Positions 63,876-64,000 of a DNA stretch of 64,000 nt are shown one piece after another; the first letter of the stretch is position 1, and the number at the start of each line of letters is the position of its first letter. The position numbers were made by a program, and so were the translations under genes. The stretch covers positions 992,001-1,056,000 of the forward strand of contig JAKUDP010000012.1 of NCBI GenBank assembly GCA_022570795.1, read 5' to 3'. The DNA comes from Sphaerulina vaccinii (lineage: Eukaryota; Ascomycota; Dothideomycetes; Mycosphaerellales; Mycosphaerellaceae). Under the pieces are notes generated by a model. The model did no database searches. It was not told the DNA's origin and saw nothing but the letters and a program-made list of their open reading frames with translations.

Positions 63876-64000
63876 GTTGCGGTTGTTTACAATGCTAGGT
63901 CTTGATGTTGTAGGTGGCAAGCTTGAAAGTTTGGAGGCGCCAGAGACAGTGCTGGCGGAAGAGCGAATGCATAACGCTGGCGAGAAAGTTAATATCGATA

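Overview
The window is nuclear DNA from a filamentous ascomycete, most likely a Dothideomycete of the Mycosphaerellales/Capnodiales type. The evidence is: genes on both strands with small GT-AG introns (mostly 47-60 bp); a complete fungal Pkc1, Cho2, Lyc1, Nbp35, Rad18 and Pol-delta Cdm1 set; a NIS1-type plant-interaction effector; and two related 129-144 bp introns that look like the introner-like elements described in this group. No tRNA, rRNA, CRISPR or intact transposon was recognised. Splice sites were placed by hand from GT/AG signals, phase and protein continuity; every joined model given is divisible by three unless stated.

0-26.7 kb is mostly conserved housekeeping sequence. In order: the 3' end of a Pls-type NRPS-like gene (cut by the window edge), an NTF2-like protein, cytosolic prolyl-tRNA synthetase, a TBC Rab-GAP, an RNF216-like RBR ubiquitin ligase, a LYC1 lysine acetyltransferase, protein kinase C (cell wall integrity), a metallo-beta-lactamase-fold hydrolase, a small eight-cysteine secreted protein, a single-pass surface protein, and the phosphatidylethanolamine methyltransferase CHO2.

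26.7-44.5 kb alternates conserved genes with long spacers. It holds a 14-TM MFS transporter with a long disordered N-terminus (two competing reading frames at its start), a coiled-coil hypothetical, a mitochondrial-looking radical SAM protein that shares a 210 bp divergent promoter with the Fe-S scaffold NBP35, a secreted GH43 arabinanase-like enzyme, an OSTalpha/TMEM184 (DUF300) protein with an apparent frameshift in a conserved segment, the PIP-box subunit of DNA polymerase delta, and a RING protein.

44.5-54.8 kb is the accessory part. An ankyrin protein carries an N-terminal motif resembling HET-s-type amyloid motifs. THR4 (threonine synthase) is followed, in frame after its TAG stop, by a second copy of its last intron and a 53-codon open exon. 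Beyond are short duplicated non-coding blocks and a coding remnant, then two tandem secreted-protein genes that share promoter and signal peptide but have largely different mature parts, a zincin-like gene broken by a frame change next to its HELAH motif, and a NIS1-family effector. This is the segment most likely to hold undescribed biology.

54.8-64 kb returns to RAD18, a DUF7730-like/F-box-like protein, a seven-exon PhoD-type phosphatase, and two unrecognised fungal proteins.
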